From positions 1 to 64,000 of the forward strand of contig NZ_BOOQ01000015.1 of the NCBI RefSeq assembly GCF_016863315.1: a DNA stretch of 64,000 bases, written 5' to 3'. Positions 1 to 8,637 of the stretch are shown here, in pieces. A model generated the notes under the pieces. That model saw only the letters and a program-made list of their open reading frames with translations, did no database searches and had not been told where the DNA came from. The DNA is from Planotetraspora silvatica. Lineage in GTDB: Bacteria; Actinomycetota; Actinomycetes; Streptosporangiales; Streptosporangiaceae. The number at the start of each line of letters is the position of its first letter. Positions within the stretch are counted from its first letter, which is position 1. A program made the translations under genes and the position numbers.

Positions 1-2544
1 GGGACCGGCCGGAGGCGGCCCGCCGTTCCAGGGCACGAAGTCCGGCTGGATCACGTACCCGTTGCCGCCGGCGTTCGGCGGGGCGAAGACCGCCGACTGC
101 GTGCTCCCCACCGGTGCCACCGCGGTGGAGGTGGTCACGGCGGCCGGCTCCAGTTCCAGGACCCGGCTCACCGGGACCGGCAACTCGACCTCGACCCGGC
201 TGTGGGTGCGGTGGGCCTCGGCGGCTGCGACGTGGTAGGCCTCGATCTCGTCGTAGAACGGGTCGGAGGTGTAGATCGTGCCGTCGATGAGCGGGCCGCG
301 CGTGCTCTCGATGACCGCGACGACGTCCTCACCGTCGAGCGTCTTGTGCGTCTCCAGGGCGTGGGCGACGCACAGCACCTCACGGCGGTTGTCCCGCAGC
401 AGCGCCTCGGTCCTGGCCAGCAGGCGGACGAGGTTGTGCTCGATGCGCTCGCCCAGCATGTCCGGAACGATGTCGTCGCGCCGCGAGGACGGCTCGTTCC
501 CGGAGCCGGCTCCTCCCTCGCCGGTCTTGGGCTTCTGCACCGGCTTGCCCGCCATGATCTGGAGTTCCTGCAGCGCGGGCAGTGACGAGACGCCGACGCC
601 CATCCCCCAGTAGGACTCCATGAGCCCGGTGACATAGGTGGCGGAGGTCAGGTCCCCGGAGACGCCGGAGGAGTTGTCGTCGGAGAAGAACATGCGCTCA
701 CCGGCGAGGGACGCCAGGGAGACCATGACGTCCGCCTCGTACTCCGAGCGCCATCCCGTGAACTGGTCCTCCGGCTTGATGCTGGAGACCATGCCCAGGT
801 AGTCGGCGCCCTTCTCGATCGTCGCGAGGTCGATCTCGAGGTGGTGCCGCGTCCGGTAGGCCACCACCGCGTGGCACGCCTCGTGGACGGCCACCGCGTG
901 CCGCTCGCGCTCGATGTACTCGACGTTCTCGGGCGGGCCGAGTTGCTTGAGCCGCTTGGCGCGCACCACGTCCGACCACTGGATGACCTCGCGGCCGTCC
1001 CGGATCGCGTTGATCAGGGACTCGTTGACCAGGTCCTTGATGGTCGCGCCCGTGGCGTACGGCGTTATGGTGGCCAGCTTGTCGATCTGGGCCTCGGTGA
1101 GCTGGTGCTGCACCTTGTCGAAGTAGCCCTCGTAGGTGCGGATGCGACCGGCCTTCGACGGATAGCCGACCTTGTAGATGCGGTCGATGCGGCCGGGCCG
1201 CAGCAGAGCCTCGTCGAGGGCGTTCGGCATGTTGGTGGCCATCATGACGAGGATCCGGTACTTGGGCGGCGGCTTGGGCCGCATGCCGAGCAGTCGCCGG
1301 ACGTGCCGGTTGACGATCCCGCGTGGCTTCTTCAGACCGGACAGCTCGGTCAGCAGCGCCTGGAGGGTTCCCGGGTCGCCGCCACCGCCGCCCATCATGT
1401 TGCCGCCCATGACGAACCGGTTGCGCCGAGCCGGCTGTCCTTCGTCCTGCTGCCCGTTCATCGACTGCCGCGCGATCATCGAACGGACGTCTTCCGACAG
1501 GTAGGAGAAACCGTGGCAGCCGGCCTGCGCGCCGAACCGGCCCTGCCCCTGGGGACCCTGCTGGGCGAGGCTGCCGCGCCGGCCGAGGGAGTCCGCCTCG
1601 TCGAAGAAGACGATGACCCCGCCGTACCGCAGCGCGAGCTTGCGCAGCTTGCGGAACAGCGACTTCACCTTCAGGATGCCGATGCCCATGAACATGTTGA
1701 CGAACGCGCCCGGGTCGACGAAGACGTACGGCCTGCCCGTCTCGCCCGCGACGGCCTCGGCCATGAGGGTCTTGCCGGTCCCCGGCGGCCCCCACAGGAG
1801 CAGGCCGCTCGGCACGTAGCCGCCCTTGTCCTCGATCTCGTCGGGCCGCTCCAGGAAGACGATGTTCTCCTTGACCCGCTCCACCACGTGGTCCTGGCCC
1901 CAGACATCGGAGAACCGCGTCTTGATGTCGTCGGGGAAGTAGGTCTCGACGCCGCCTCGCGACAGCAGCCAGAACATGCCGATGAACTGGAAGGCGATGA
2001 AGAAGAACGCGAAGGCCAGTTGCGCGGCGTACGGCAGGGCGCTCCAGAGCAGCTGCGGCGCCTTGAACAACGCCAGTACGGGCGAGGTGTCGAGGACGGC
2101 CCCGAGGATCAGGGCGAGGACCACGAGCCAGAACAGCCACTTGAGCATCCGCGCCATGCGGAAGCGGTTCCAGTCGCTGAAGCGCCTCTTGCTCCAGCGG
2201 TCGGAGCCGCCGAAGACCTTGTGGGTCCAGAACCGGTGGTAGCCCGCCGACCGCTCGCTGATCAGGAAGTGCGCCTGGCGCAGGACCTCGATCCCCATCA
2301 GGACGAAGATCCACGGCCTTTCCCTGGCCGTCACCACGAGGGCGTCGGAGAACGACATGATGCCGGTGAAGGACACCACGTTGTACCAGACGAGGACCAG
2401 GTAGATGATGCTGAAGATCAGCAGGAACTTGGCACGGTCCCACAGAGAGATCTTCTTACGGGTCTTGGGGTCCCGGTCGTCGGGTCCCGAGCCGGGCGGG
2501 CGCAGCCCCTCGGGGTGGACGTGCGGCGGTGGCGCCGTGTTCAT
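1..2544 (-). CDS. FtsH-like membrane AAA+ metalloprotease, C-terminus cut by window edge
   Basis: ATG at 2544 has a GAAGGAG ribosome site; the frame stays open for 848 codons to the left edge. The N-terminus has a basic Pro-rich leader and hydrophobic segments near residues 36-56, 135-152 and 170-195, which is more membrane sequence than the two segments of classical FtsH. The AAA core shows Walker A GPPGTGKT (252-259), pore loop FVNMFMG, Walker B FFDEAD (313-318) and the arginine-finger block RPGRIDR. The M41-type zinc site is HEACH at 554-558, with a likely third ligand in GVSGDLTSAT. Compared with FtsH there are Gly/Gln-rich insertions between Walker B and sensor 1. It is expected to be an ATP-driven membrane protease for membrane or misfolded proteins. 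It lies 13 bases after a lipoprotein gene, so the two are probably co-transcribed. The family assignment is firm; the substrate is unknown. Confidence 0.9.
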   Translation of the reverse strand, partial: MNTAPPPHVHPEGLRPPGSGPDDRDPKTRKKISLWDRAKFLLIFSIIYLVLVWYNVVSFTGIMSFSDALVVTARERPWIFVLMGIEVLRQAHFLISERSAGYHRFWTHKVFGGSDRWSKRRFSDWNRFRMARMLKWLFWLVVLALILGAVLDTSPVLALFKAPQLLWSALPYAAQLAFAFFFIAFQFIGMFWLLSRGGVETYFPDDIKTRFSDVWGQDHVVERVKENIVFLERPDEIEDKGGYVPSGLLLWGPPGTGKTLMAEAVAGETGRPYVFVDPGAFVNMFMGIGILKVKSLFRKLRKLALRYGGVIVFFDEADSLGRRGSLAQQGPQGQGRFGAQAGCHGFSYLSEDVRSMIARQSMNGQQDEGQPARRNRFVMGGNMMGGGGGDPGTLQALLTELSGLKKPRGIVNRHVRRLLGMRPKPPPKYRILVMMATNMPNALDEALLRPGRIDRIYKVGYPSKAGRIRTYEGYFDKVQHQLTEAQIDKLATITPYATGATIKDLVNESLINAIRDGREVIQWSDVVRAKRLKQLGPPENVEYIERERHAVAVHEACHAVVAYRTRHHLEIDLATIEKGADYLGMVSSIKPEDQFTGWRSEYEADVMVSLASLAGERMFFSDDNSSGVSGDLTSATYVTGLMESYWGMGVGVSSLPALQELQIMAGKPVQKPKTGEGGAGSGNEPSSRRDDIVPDMLGERIEHNLVRLLARTEALLRDNRREVLCVAHALETHKTLDGEDVVAVIESTRGPLIDGTIYTSDPFYDEIEAYHVAAAEAHRTHSRVEVELPVPVSRVLELEPAAVTTSTAVAPVGSTQSAVFAPPNAGGNGYVIQPDFVPWNGGPPPAGP

Positions 2545-2557
2545 ATGAGGGGCTCCT

Positions 2558-3253
2558 TCATTGGTTGAGAAGTCGCGTGACCTTGAAGGACTGGGCGATC
2601 TGGTCGATCTCCTTGGACCGCTGCTGGTAGCACGCCGCCGAGCAGCGGATCAGCAGGGTCGAGATGCGTGAGCCGTCAGCCGACAGGTACGACGTCTCAT
2701 CGAAGGTCTGCACCCCGTTGGCGAGACGGAAGTTGAAGACGCTCCGCACCCCCCGGACACCGTCCTGGGTGGGCAGCACCTGGTCGCCCAGGAGCTCGAA
2801 GTTCTTGAACGGATACTCCGCCGCCGACTCCATCTGCTTGCGCGTGTCGTCCGGTACGGCGACCGGCAGCCCGATGGCGTTGCGCATGGAGTCGAGCGAG
2901 ACCTGGTTCCGCTGGGACTCGGTGAGCGTCTGGACCTTCGCCATCACGAACGGCTGGTCCTCGGATCCGCCGGTGCCGATCAGGAGATGATCGGCCGAGG
3001 GCTCGGCCTGGGCGTCGTAGGCGACGCTCCAGGTGAGCTGCTTCTGGACCTGCGCCGTCGCCGACGACGGGTCGCCGAACAGCTGCCCCTCGAGTGCTGC
3101 CTGGTCCACTTTCTTCCACGCCGAGGGAACCTTGAAGTAGGTGCCCCCGTCGGCGTCCTTCACGTAGGTGTACTCGGGTCCGGCGCAGCCGGACAACAAC
3201 AAGGCGGCCGCAGCCGCCGTTATGACCCCCGATATCGCCCGCGATCTATCCAC
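2558..3253 (-). CDS. Lipoprotein of unknown function upstream of the FtsH-like protease
   Basis: This is a 231-aa protein starting at GTG 3253, with GGAGG about 10 nt upstream. It has a type II signal peptide with lipobox LSGC and lipidated Cys at residue 23, so it should sit on the outer face of the cytoplasmic membrane. The mature part is mixed alpha/beta, contains TYFKVPSAWKKV near its start and has no transmembrane segment. The stop is 13 nt before the FtsH-like start, so the two form an operon. I do not recognise a named family. A role as an extracytoplasmic partner or adaptor of the protease is inference from linkage only. Confidence 0.85.
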   Translation of the reverse strand: MDRSRAISGVITAAAAALLLSGCAGPEYTYVKDADGGTYFKVPSAWKKVDQAALEGQLFGDPSSATAQVQKQLTWSVAYDAQAEPSADHLLIGTGGSEDQPFVMAKVQTLTESQRNQVSLDSMRNAIGLPVAVPDDTRKQMESAAEYPFKNFELLGDQVLPTQDGVRGVRSVFNFRLANGVQTFDETSYLSADGSRISTLLIRCSAACYQQRSKEIDQIAQSFKVTRLLNQ

Positions 3254-3306
3254 CTGGGCCCAACCTCCGCTTTGCGGGTCTACGAGGTACTACTGCCCGT
3301 TTTCTC

Positions 3307-3312
3307 AGTATC
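3307..3312 (-). promoter_or_regulatory. Possible -10 element (GATACT) for the lipoprotein-protease operon
   Basis: On the minus strand GATACT lies about 54 nt upstream of the GTG at 3253. No convincing -35 is present at 17 nt (TGTCCG). The 213-nt divergent region 3254-3466 also contains TTGA-TCCG-TCAA at about 3424-3435, close to the pirin gene, which could be a small operator. Both are suggestions only. Confidence 0.3.
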
Positions 3313-3466
3313 ACTCTCAGCCCAGGTCTCGGACAGACTGGAAAACTTGACCAAATCTTGGCCCGATGCTGGCTGCACTTGTGACACGAGGGGAGGAAAC
3401 CTTGGTGGAGGAATAGTTGATCCGTCAATAGTTGTTGCGCGGAGCGTATTCGACAGAGGAGACCCG

Positions 3467-4468
3467 ATGCCAGCCATCACCGCAGACACGCTTACGCTTC
3501 CCCGCCTCCCCCGGCTGCCCGAGGCGGCCACGACGTGGCGTCCCGTCGCCCGCGTCGTCACGGCGCAGCGCTTCCTCGAGGGAGAGGGCTTCGCCGTCCG
3601 GCGCCCGTTCCCCGGCGTGGACCTGTCGCTCGCCGACCCTTTCCTGCTTCTCGACCACATGGGGGCCGTGGAGTACGCCCCCGGTGAGGCGAAGGGCACT
3701 CCCTGGCACCCGCACCGCGGCTTCGAGACGGTGACGTACATCATGGACGGCGCCTTCCAGCATCGGGACACGAACGGGGGCGGCGGGCTCATCTCCGATG
3801 GCGATACCCAGTGGATGACCGCCGGAAGCGGCCTGCAGCACATCGAGCAGCCCCCGCCGGAACTCGTCGCCAGCGGCGGCCTGTTCCACGGAGTGCAGCT
3901 CTGGGTGAACCTGCCGCGCGCCCAGAAGTGGGTGCCGCCGCGCTACCAGGACATCCGCGGGGGCGATGTGAAGCTCCTGGCCAGTGACGACGGCTCGTCC
4001 CTCGTCCGGGTCATCGCGGGCTCGCTCGCCGGATACGAGGGCCCGGGGGCGACCTACACCCCCATCACCTACGTCCACGCGACGGTGGCCCCCGGCGCGC
4101 GGCTGGCCCTCCCGTGGCCCGCCGACTTCAACGCCATGGTCTACGTCCTGAGCGGCGAGGGGAGCATCGGCCCGGACGACCGGACGCTCCGCGAGGGACA
4201 ACTCGGCGTGTTCGGCGGCTACAAGGGCACCGCGGGCGCGCTGAGCATGCGCGCGGCGGACAACCAGCCGCTCGCCTCGCGCCAGGGCTGGGAGATCCTC
4301 GTGCTCGGCGGCCTGCCGATCCGCGAGCCGGTCGCCCGTTACGGGCCGTTCGTCATGAACACCCGCGAGGAGATCGTCACGGCCTTCGAGGACTTCCAGG
4401 CGGGCAGGATGGGCGTGGTCCCCGCGGAGCACGTCCCCCACCGGTCGGCCGTGGACGAGTCCTTGTAA
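3467..4468 (+). CDS. Pirin family protein
   Basis: ATG at 3467 follows AGAGGAG; the upstream extension of the open frame lacks coding character. The product is 333 aa, somewhat longer than the roughly 290 aa of typical pirins. The N-terminal cupin carries the pirin metal ligands: H-x-H in WHPHRGFETVTY, and H plus E in SGLQHIEQP. A C-terminal pirin domain follows, containing AMVYVLSGEGSIG and the conserved end LGGLPIREPVARYGPFVMN. Pirins bind Fe(II); bacterial members include quercetinases and modulators of central metabolism. It is divergent from the lipoprotein gene and followed by a carboxymuconolactone-decarboxylase-like gene 157 nt downstream. The substrate cannot be told from the sequence. 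Confidence 0.92.
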   Translation: MPAITADTLTLPRLPRLPEAATTWRPVARVVTAQRFLEGEGFAVRRPFPGVDLSLADPFLLLDHMGAVEYAPGEAKGTPWHPHRGFETVTYIMDGAFQHRDTNGGGGLISDGDTQWMTAGSGLQHIEQPPPELVASGGLFHGVQLWVNLPRAQKWVPPRYQDIRGGDVKLLASDDGSSLVRVIAGSLAGYEGPGATYTPITYVHATVAPGARLALPWPADFNAMVYVLSGEGSIGPDDRTLREGQLGVFGGYKGTAGALSMRAADNQPLASRQGWEILVLGGLPIREPVARYGPFVMNTREEIVTAFEDFQAGRMGVVPAEHVPHRSAVDESL

Positions 4469-4625
4469 GTCAGAACGTAAGCCAGAACGGCGCAACGTTC
4501 ATGCAACCGTCCTCTTGCGACAATGCGCTCGCACAGGGCCACCCGGCCATGTAACGCCTGATCCCCCCGAACGCGACATATCCGTGCATGTCTCGAAATT
4601 TGGGCCGACGGACGTGGAGTGCCGC

Positions 4626-4949
4626 ATGAGCGACAGCATCGATGACCTCGACCGCCGGGCCAGGAGCCTGGAATTCGGGATGGCGGTCGAGCACACGTTC
4701 GCGGAGGTGTGGTCGGGAGACGCGCTGACCATCAGGGATCGGCGCCTGCTGCTCCTGGGCCTGCTCGTGGCCCAGGGGCTGGACGATGTGATCGCGCCGC
4801 AGCTGGACGCGGCTCTGCGCACCGGGGAGCTGACGCCGAGTGAGCTGCGCGAGATCGTCGTCTTCCTGACCCACTACGCGGGCTGGCCCCGCGGGGCGAA
4901 GTTGAACGCCCAGGTCGAGGACCTGATAGCCAGGTTCATGGCCGCCTGA
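4626..4949 (+). CDS. Carboxymuconolactone decarboxylase (PcaC-like) family protein
   Basis: ATG at 4626 has GTGGAG 6 nt upstream, which decides the start over the upstream in-frame GTG at 4614. The 107-aa all-helical protein matches the gamma-carboxymuconolactone decarboxylase fold: FAEVWSGDALTIRDRRLL, then a middle helix, then LREIVVFLTHYAGWPRGAKL. It lacks the CxxC of AhpD, so a peroxidase role is unlikely. No other protocatechuate-pathway gene is nearby, so a true PcaC role is doubtful; many single-copy relatives have unknown function. It converges on the dehydrogenase gene with 7 nt between stops. Confidence 0.85.
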   Translation: MSDSIDDLDRRARSLEFGMAVEHTFAEVWSGDALTIRDRRLLLLGLLVAQGLDDVIAPQLDAALRTGELTPSELREIVVFLTHYAGWPRGAKLNAQVEDLIARFMAA

Positions 4950-4956
4950 GGCGGGC

Positions 4957-6216
4957 TCACAGTCTCTCGACGTTGGGTCCGCGGCAGCGGTTGCGCGTGT
5001 CGAAGACGAACTCGCTCGACCGCTGCACGAGGTCGTAGTCGAAGCGGTCGTGGTCGGTGAGGACCACGACCGCGTCGGCCCTGGCCAGCTCCTCGCCGGT
5101 CGGCTCCACCAGCTCGATCCCCACCGGCAGCAGGAAGTCGTCGACGTGCGGGTCGGCGGCCCTGACCTCCGCGCCGAGCTTGCACAGGGCCTTGGCCACC
5201 TCGATCGCGGGAGACTCGCGGCAGTCGCCCGCGTTCTTCTTGTACGAAAGACCGAGCAGGAGGAACCGGCTGCCCCTGATCGAGCGGTAGCGCTGGTTCA
5301 GCGCCAGGCCGAGCCGGTGGACGACGTGTTCCGGCATGTGGTCGTTGATGTCGTTGGCCAGCTCCACGAACCGGAAGTTGTGCCCGAGGCTGCGCTTGAC
5401 CTTCCACGACAGGTATGACGGGTCGATCGGCAGGCAGTGGCCGCCGACGCCGGGGCCGGGAGTGAAGCGCATGAAGCCGAACGGCTTGGTGGAGGCCGCG
5501 TCGACGGCCTCCCACACGTCGATGCCGAGCTGCCTCGCGAAGATCGCCAGCTCGTTGACCAGCGCCACGTTGACGTGCCGGAACGTGTTCTCCAGGAGCT
5601 TGCACAGCTCCGCCACCCGGAGCGAGGAGACCGGGACCACCTCGCGGACGATCCGGCTGTAGAACGCCTTGACGTGCTCGAGGGAGACCGCGTCGATGCC
5701 GGACACGACCTTCGGCGTGTTGTCCAGCCGCCACCGGGTGTTGCCCGGGTCGATCCGTTCCGGGCTGTACCCGAGGTGGAAGTCCTCCGGCGTCCGCAGG
5801 CCCGAGCCGTCCTCGAGCAGCGGTCTGAGGTACTCCTCTGACGTGCCCGGATAGGTGGTGGACTCCAGGATCACGGTCACGCCCGGCCGTAGCAGCGGCG
5901 CGATCGACTGGCCGGCGGAGCCGATGTGCCGCAGGTCGGGCACGCCGTCGCGCAGCGGGGTCGGCACCGAGATGACGCAGACGTCGAATCCCTCGGCGTC
6001 GGCGTAATCGGTGCTCACGCGGTACCGCCCCGATCCGAGGGCGGCGGCGAGCACACCGTCGGGGACGTCCCCGACGCACGACTCGCCGGCGGCGAGACGC
6101 TTGACCCGCCACTCGTCGACGTCGATCCCCACGACGTGGAACCCGGCCTCGATCGCACGCATCGCCAGAGGCAGCCCGACATAGCCCTGCCCCACGACCA
6201 CCAGCCTGTCTCCCAT
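4957..6216 (-). CDS. Nucleotide-sugar dehydrogenase (UDP-ManNAc / UDP-glucose 6-dehydrogenase family)
   Basis: The 419-aa protein is started at ATG 6216, where the Rossmann motif GQGYVG falls at residues 9-14. A further 31 in-frame codons upstream look non-coding. Catalytic Cys261 lies in GVGGHCLPIDP, the WecC-type version of the motif. YSPERIDPGN and the C-terminal Rossmann-like domain (LLLGLSYKKNAGDCRESPAI) are complete. It oxidises C6 of a UDP-sugar to the uronic acid using two NAD+. It opens the glycopolymer locus, so the polymer probably contains a hexuronic or N-acetyl-hexosaminuronic acid. The ribosome site is weak (GTGGGG). Whether it acts on ManNAc, GlcNAc or Glc is not decidable here. 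Confidence 0.9.
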   Translation of the reverse strand: MGDRLVVVGQGYVGLPLAMRAIEAGFHVVGIDVDEWRVKRLAAGESCVGDVPDGVLAAALGSGRYRVSTDYADAEGFDVCVISVPTPLRDGVPDLRHIGSAGQSIAPLLRPGVTVILESTTYPGTSEEYLRPLLEDGSGLRTPEDFHLGYSPERIDPGNTRWRLDNTPKVVSGIDAVSLEHVKAFYSRIVREVVPVSSLRVAELCKLLENTFRHVNVALVNELAIFARQLGIDVWEAVDAASTKPFGFMRFTPGPGVGGHCLPIDPSYLSWKVKRSLGHNFRFVELANDINDHMPEHVVHRLGLALNQRYRSIRGSRFLLLGLSYKKNAGDCRESPAIEVAKALCKLGAEVRAADPHVDDFLLPVGIELVEPTGEELARADAVVVLTDHDRFDYDLVQRSSEFVFDTRNRCRGPNVERL

Positions 6217-6351
6217 GCCCCACGACTGTAAGAGCCCGGCTCCACGCCCCCGTTCGGGCGGCCTCCCACTCCGGCAAAGGAATCGCAAGAACATCACCGC
6301 GCCGATCATGGAAGGGCGGTCCGAAACGTCCGGCCGATCAAGATTGCGCGC

Positions 6352-8637
6352 ATGGCCGAGATCATCGCCGTCAGACCACCCAGGATCGACCCGCCTCGCC
6401 GGCCGTCCGCGGGCGAGCGCCTCGGGTCACGGCTCCTGTGGCCGCGGTGGCTGCCTGCGGCGTCCGCCGCGGTCTTCAGCGTCGCGGTGCTCGTCGCCTA
6501 CGGCGTATCCGTCCGCGACATCGTCGTCTTCTGCGGCTACGTCGCGCTCTGCCTGGGCCTCCCGGGCGTGCTGATGGTCCGCGCGCTGCTCGGCGGGACG
6601 CGGTCACACGCCGAGGAGATCGCCCTGGGCCTGACCCTCGGTTACGCCGTGGAGGTCGCCGCCTACATCGCCGCGCGCGCCGTGGGCGCCCCCCTGCTGG
6701 TGCTGGCCTGGCCCGCAGGCGTCGTCGGGGCGTTCCTGGTGCTCCCCCGGCTGCGTGCACACTGGCGGCCCGGGCGGCGGCCGCGCCCTCCCGTCTGGTG
6801 GTCGTGGTCGATCGCGCTGGTCGTCGTCTATCTGGTCGCGTGGAGCGCGCGCACGGTCTTCAGGGCCACCCCCGTGACCTGGCCCGGACTCGCGGGCTCG
6901 TTTCAGGACATGTCCTACCATCTGGCCCTGATCGGTGAGCTGAAGCACCACGTGCCGCCGACCCTGCCGATGGTCGCCGGAGAGCCCCTCTTCTACCACT
7001 GGTTCGTCTACGCGCACCTCGCCGCGGCGAGCTGGATCACCGGGATCGAACCGGTCGTGCTCCTGCTCCGGCTGGCCATGCTGCCGATGCTGGCCGCGCT
7101 GATCGTGCTGGTCGGGATGCTCGCGCAGCGGATGACGGGCTCCCGGCCCGCCGCCCTGCTCGCCGTCCTCGGCACGCTGTTCGTGGCGCCGCCGAGCCTC
7201 TACCTGGGCACCAACGGGGCGTTCACCTGGGGCGGCGTGCCCGACCTCCTGTGGACCAGCCCGACCCAGACCTTCGGCTCCCTGCTGTTCGTCCCCGTCG
7301 TGCTGTTCCTCACCGATCTCCTCGGCCGCCGCGGGCCGGCGCGTGGCCGGTGGCCGCTGCTGGGCGTCCTCCTCCTGGCGCTGTCCGGCGCGAAGGCGAC
7401 CTACCTGCCCCTGCTCGGCGCGGGCCTCGGCCTGGTGGTCGCGGTCCAGGTGGTGCGGCGCCGGTCGCCGTGGGCCGCAGTCGCGGCGCTCGGCATGACG
7501 GCCGTCTGCTTCGGCTACGCACAACTCGTGCTCTTCGGGCACACCAGGCAGGGCATGCTGGTCGAGCCGTTGTACTCCATACGCACCACGTGGGAGGAGC
7601 AGACCGGCCTGATCGGCCCGGCCGGGCCCTCCGCGCCCGTCCTGTACGGCATCGCGGCGGTGCTCGCGCTGTGCTGGGGCGTCGCCTGGTCGGGAGCCTT
7701 CGGGCTGCTCGCGCGGCCACGCCTGCTCGTCCGGCCCGATCTGGTCCTCATACTCGGGTTCGGCGCGGCGGGGCTGGGGACGTTGTTCCTGCTCGGGCAC
7801 CCGACGAGGAGCCAGCTCTTCTTCGTGTGGGGGGCGGGCCCGTACATGGTGATCGTCGCCGTCCACGGGCTCGTGGTCCTGCTCCGCCGTGCGCGCCTCA
7901 GCAGGCGGACGATGGTCACGGCCGCCGGGGGCGGGATGCTCGCGGCCTACCTGATCCCGGTGATCTGCGGGGTCAGGGTGCCGCTGAGCCCGGGCCGGCA
8001 GGACGTCGCCCTGTTCCTCCCGTACGTCGTCTTCGTGGCCGTGGCCCTCGTCGCGGCCGCCGCGCTGTGTCTCGCCCGCGGCCGCGTCCGGGCGTGGGCC
8101 GTCATGAGTGTCGCCCTGGCCGCCGTCGGCCTGCCCGCCGACGTCCATGCCCGGGTGCTCGCCGTCGGGCGAGACGTTCCCACGGCCGCGGACCCGGGCG
8201 TCGCCGTACCGCAGGGCACGATGACGGCCGCGCGCTGGCTTCGCGCCAATTCCGACCCGGACGACCTGGTCGCCACGAACGCCCACTGCCTGTGGGGACA
8301 GGACGAGCCCTGCGACAGCCGCCACTTCTGGGTGTCCGCGCTGTCGGAGCGGCGCGTGCTGGTGGAGGGCTGGGCGTACGCCCCGAAGAACCTCGACACC
8401 TGGCTTCCGGGCGAGCAGCCCTTCGAGCGCCCCTTCTGGGACACGGCCCGCATCCAGGCCAACGACGCCGTCTTCACCGCGCCGTCCGCCGCCGCCGTAC
8501 GGGGACTGCGGGACCGGTACGGCGTCCGCTGGCTGTTCGCCGATGAGCGCCTGCTGCCCCCCGGGTCGGCACTCGGCGAGTTCGCGAGCCTCCGGTTCCG
8601 GTCCGGCGAGTACGCCGTCTACCGGATCCCGGGTTAG
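6352..8637 (+). CDS. Large polytopic membrane protein, paralogue of the 19089-21419 gene
   Basis: A 761-aa protein with at least ten hydrophobic segments over residues 25-590, then a soluble C-terminal domain of about 150 aa. That domain carries MTAARWLRANSDPDDLVATN, EPCDSRHFWV and SERRVLVEGWAY. The overall plan resembles GT-C-type membrane glycosyltransferases, with a loop containing PPTLPMVAGEPLFYHWFVY, but I cannot match a named family. No Shine-Dalgarno is evident; the ATG is preceded by TTGCGCGC, the same eight bases found before its paralogue. It is divergent from the dehydrogenase, and its stop overlaps the aldo/keto reductase stop. A lipid-linked sugar transferase or polymerase role is inferred from context. 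Confidence 0.85.
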   Translation: MAEIIAVRPPRIDPPRRPSAGERLGSRLLWPRWLPAASAAVFSVAVLVAYGVSVRDIVVFCGYVALCLGLPGVLMVRALLGGTRSHAEEIALGLTLGYAVEVAAYIAARAVGAPLLVLAWPAGVVGAFLVLPRLRAHWRPGRRPRPPVWWSWSIALVVVYLVAWSARTVFRATPVTWPGLAGSFQDMSYHLALIGELKHHVPPTLPMVAGEPLFYHWFVYAHLAAASWITGIEPVVLLLRLAMLPMLAALIVLVGMLAQRMTGSRPAALLAVLGTLFVAPPSLYLGTNGAFTWGGVPDLLWTSPTQTFGSLLFVPVVLFLTDLLGRRGPARGRWPLLGVLLLALSGAKATYLPLLGAGLGLVVAVQVVRRRSPWAAVAALGMTAVCFGYAQLVLFGHTRQGMLVEPLYSIRTTWEEQTGLIGPAGPSAPVLYGIAAVLALCWGVAWSGAFGLLARPRLLVRPDLVLILGFGAAGLGTLFLLGHPTRSQLFFVWGAGPYMVIVAVHGLVVLLRRARLSRRTMVTAAGGGMLAAYLIPVICGVRVPLSPGRQDVALFLPYVVFVAVALVAAAALCLARGRVRAWAVMSVALAAVGLPADVHARVLAVGRDVPTAADPGVAVPQGTMTAARWLRANSDPDDLVATNAHCLWGQDEPCDSRHFWVSALSERRVLVEGWAYAPKNLDTWLPGEQPFERPFWDTARIQANDAVFTAPSAAAVRGLRDRYGVRWLFADERLLPPGSALGEFASLRFRSGEYAVYRIPG

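Noticed and set aside
698-2568. Long open frames on both strands over the FtsH-like gene
   Set aside because: They are Arg/Pro/Ala-rich reading-frame shadows of the high-G+C gene. The AAA and zinc motifs occur only in the 2544-to-1 minus frame.
2987-3466. Upstream extension of the pirin frame (493 aa in total)
   Set aside because: It crosses the divergent lipoprotein gene, lacks motifs, and ATG 3467 has a good ribosome site.
4626-4949. AhpD-like peroxidase
   Set aside because: The CxxC active site is missing; only the carboxymuconolactone decarboxylase fold fits.
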